From: Pseudo-nitzschia pungens
Taxonomy: Eukaryota > Bacillariophyta > Bacillariophyceae > Bacillariales > Bacillariaceae
Assembly (NCBI GenBank): GCA_037355855.1
Contig: CM074761.1
Span: forward strand, 4,607,346-4,671,345
Reading direction: 5' to 3'
Length of the DNA: 64,000 bases
Part shown: positions 63,044 through 64,000 of the stretch, piece by piece
Layout: every line of letters starts with the position of its first letter
How positions within the stretch are numbered: the first letter of the stretch is position 1
Program-made: the position numbers and the translations under genes
Notes under the pieces: generated by a model
What the model saw: the letters and a program-made list of their open reading frames with translations, nothing else
The model's database searches: none
What the model was told of the DNA's origin: nothing

Positions 63044-64000
63044 AGAAAGAAACAAAATTGTTCGTATTGACCTACTTTGGGACCATGCATATTACAGCCT
63101 CGAAATGATACTCATTTTTCTGCAAGAAGTACGAACCTCATACGTTACCATGAGTGACAAGTGGGGATCTAGTTCTAGCTGCTTGCTTTAGGCGGAATGA
63201 TGTCAAAGAAAGCATTCTATTCAGCACAAAAACGCGAGTTCCGCTATTGCGAATGGTCTTGTCGACGAGTATCAGTCATCGCAAGCTGACATCAGAGTTT
63301 TTGGGGTCAAACTTTCTGGGTAAAACTTCTCTAAAAAATTGGACCGTGATCAAACGGTTATTTCCTGAGGAAAATCTCAACCACCACATCAGCATTCAAC
63401 GTGAAGATCAACCAACAAAACAACATTTTACATATTGGAAGATTATTCGCCTCTAATTCTGTAAGGAGAGATTCAATGTTGATTCAGTACAGCTACGTGT
63501 ACGGAAAACCTAGTCGTAGATTCGCACACTTCAAAACACAGATTAGTTTGATAAAAGGTGGGCAAATTGATAGGACATAATGCTTGACTGAACAATGGGA
63601 AAATCTGGGCATTGATTGAATTCGATGGATATCTCTATTAATGGACGCTCTCGAATCGTATACGTTGGTGTGCAAAATATTTTTGTTCATCATACTTTAG
63701 ATCTAGGGTTGTAGAAACCACAGCTCGCCTTTTCTTAATAGATTTATCACAGCCAGTATTTGCTGAATTCTGATAGGAGAGGTGTTGAACACTCACAAAT
63801 TGCACGTAGGAACGAGAACACGAATTTATTGTTATCTATCTCTTGATTTTGTGTCTCCAATGAATGAACTCGGCTCTCATGTTTCACGTTCGTAGTACTA
63901 CCACCAAAAGACAACCTCGATGCATCCTGCTCTTATCACTTTGTAGACGGACTTAGATGGTGTTTGTCTGCACGTAGTGTTTGAACGGATAATTGCAAAC
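63044..64000. other. Intergenic, right edge
   Basis: 3' flank of the MadBub gene. A 100-codon plus frame (63154–63456) has no domain and starts without clear context; other frames are shorter. Nothing else is seen to the window end. Confidence 0.5.

Noticed and set aside
63154..63456. 100-codon plus frame after MadBub
   Set aside because: No domain and no clear upstream signals; likely chance.

Overview
The window looks like nuclear DNA of a diatom (Bacillariophyta) or a very close stramenopile relative. Short GT–AG introns (about 58–240 nt) interrupt otherwise compact genes. Several predicted proteins begin with a signal peptide followed by the diatom plastid motif ASAFAP or a variant: ASAFAP in the coiled-coil protein near 49.3 kb, AGAFAP in the dioxygenase at 22.1 kb, DAFVAP in the PPR protein at 15.9 kb, SDAFHTP at 38.2 kb and TSAFHT at 3.0 kb. 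Housekeeping genes are plainly eukaryotic (60S uL5/RPL11, CCT delta, PP1, cyclin H, a MadBub kinase, mitochondrial SHMT). I could not assign a genus. No virus, transposon ORF, CRISPR array or rRNA was seen.

Layout. 0–8 kb: a p24 cargo receptor, tRNA-Leu(TAA), a plastid-type membrane protein, and a 1,271-aa type II membrane glycosyltransferase that fuses two fucosyltransferase-like units to a KRE2/MNT1-type mannosyltransferase. 8–22 kb: an unknown helical protein, RPL11, a single-pass Ser-rich membrane protein, a plastid PPR protein, a MARF1-like NYN–LOTUS–SAP protein, a small two-exon gene and a disordered basic protein. 22–33 kb: a three-exon plastid TauD-type dioxygenase, a hypothetical gene, a three-exon HIG1/RCF1 respiratory supercomplex factor, a GC-rich RING-H2 protein with SAP-like repeats, two identical tRNA-Pro(CGG) genes, a small membrane protein and a ubiquitin-like/BTB–BACK protein. 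33–44 kb: SHMT, a two-exon plastid membrane protein, an SDR enzyme and a three-exon peroxisomal multifunctional beta-oxidation enzyme. 44–52 kb: a Lin0512-family protein, CCT4, a plastid coiled-coil protein and cyclin H. 52–64 kb: a PrsW-like intramembrane protease, PP1 and a MadBub checkpoint kinase.

The genes do not form a pathway. They alternate strands, with convergent 3' ends often 20–150 bp apart, while divergent gaps of 0.5–1.8 kb carry the palindromic words TACCGGTA and ACGTACGT typical of this sequence. Thematic links are loose: cyclin H, PP1 and MadBub all serve the cell cycle, and five genes look plastid-targeted.

The main anomaly is a set of eight apparent frameshifts between 44.5 and 59.2 kb, hitting the Lin0512 gene, CCT4, the coiled-coil gene (three), cyclin H (two) and MadBub. 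Each one needs exactly one base fewer. This common polarity points to insertion errors in the consensus, or less likely to a systematic biological cause, rather than to pseudogenes. The most notable gene architectures are the triple glycosyltransferase fusion and the MadBub protein with six ABBA-type motifs.
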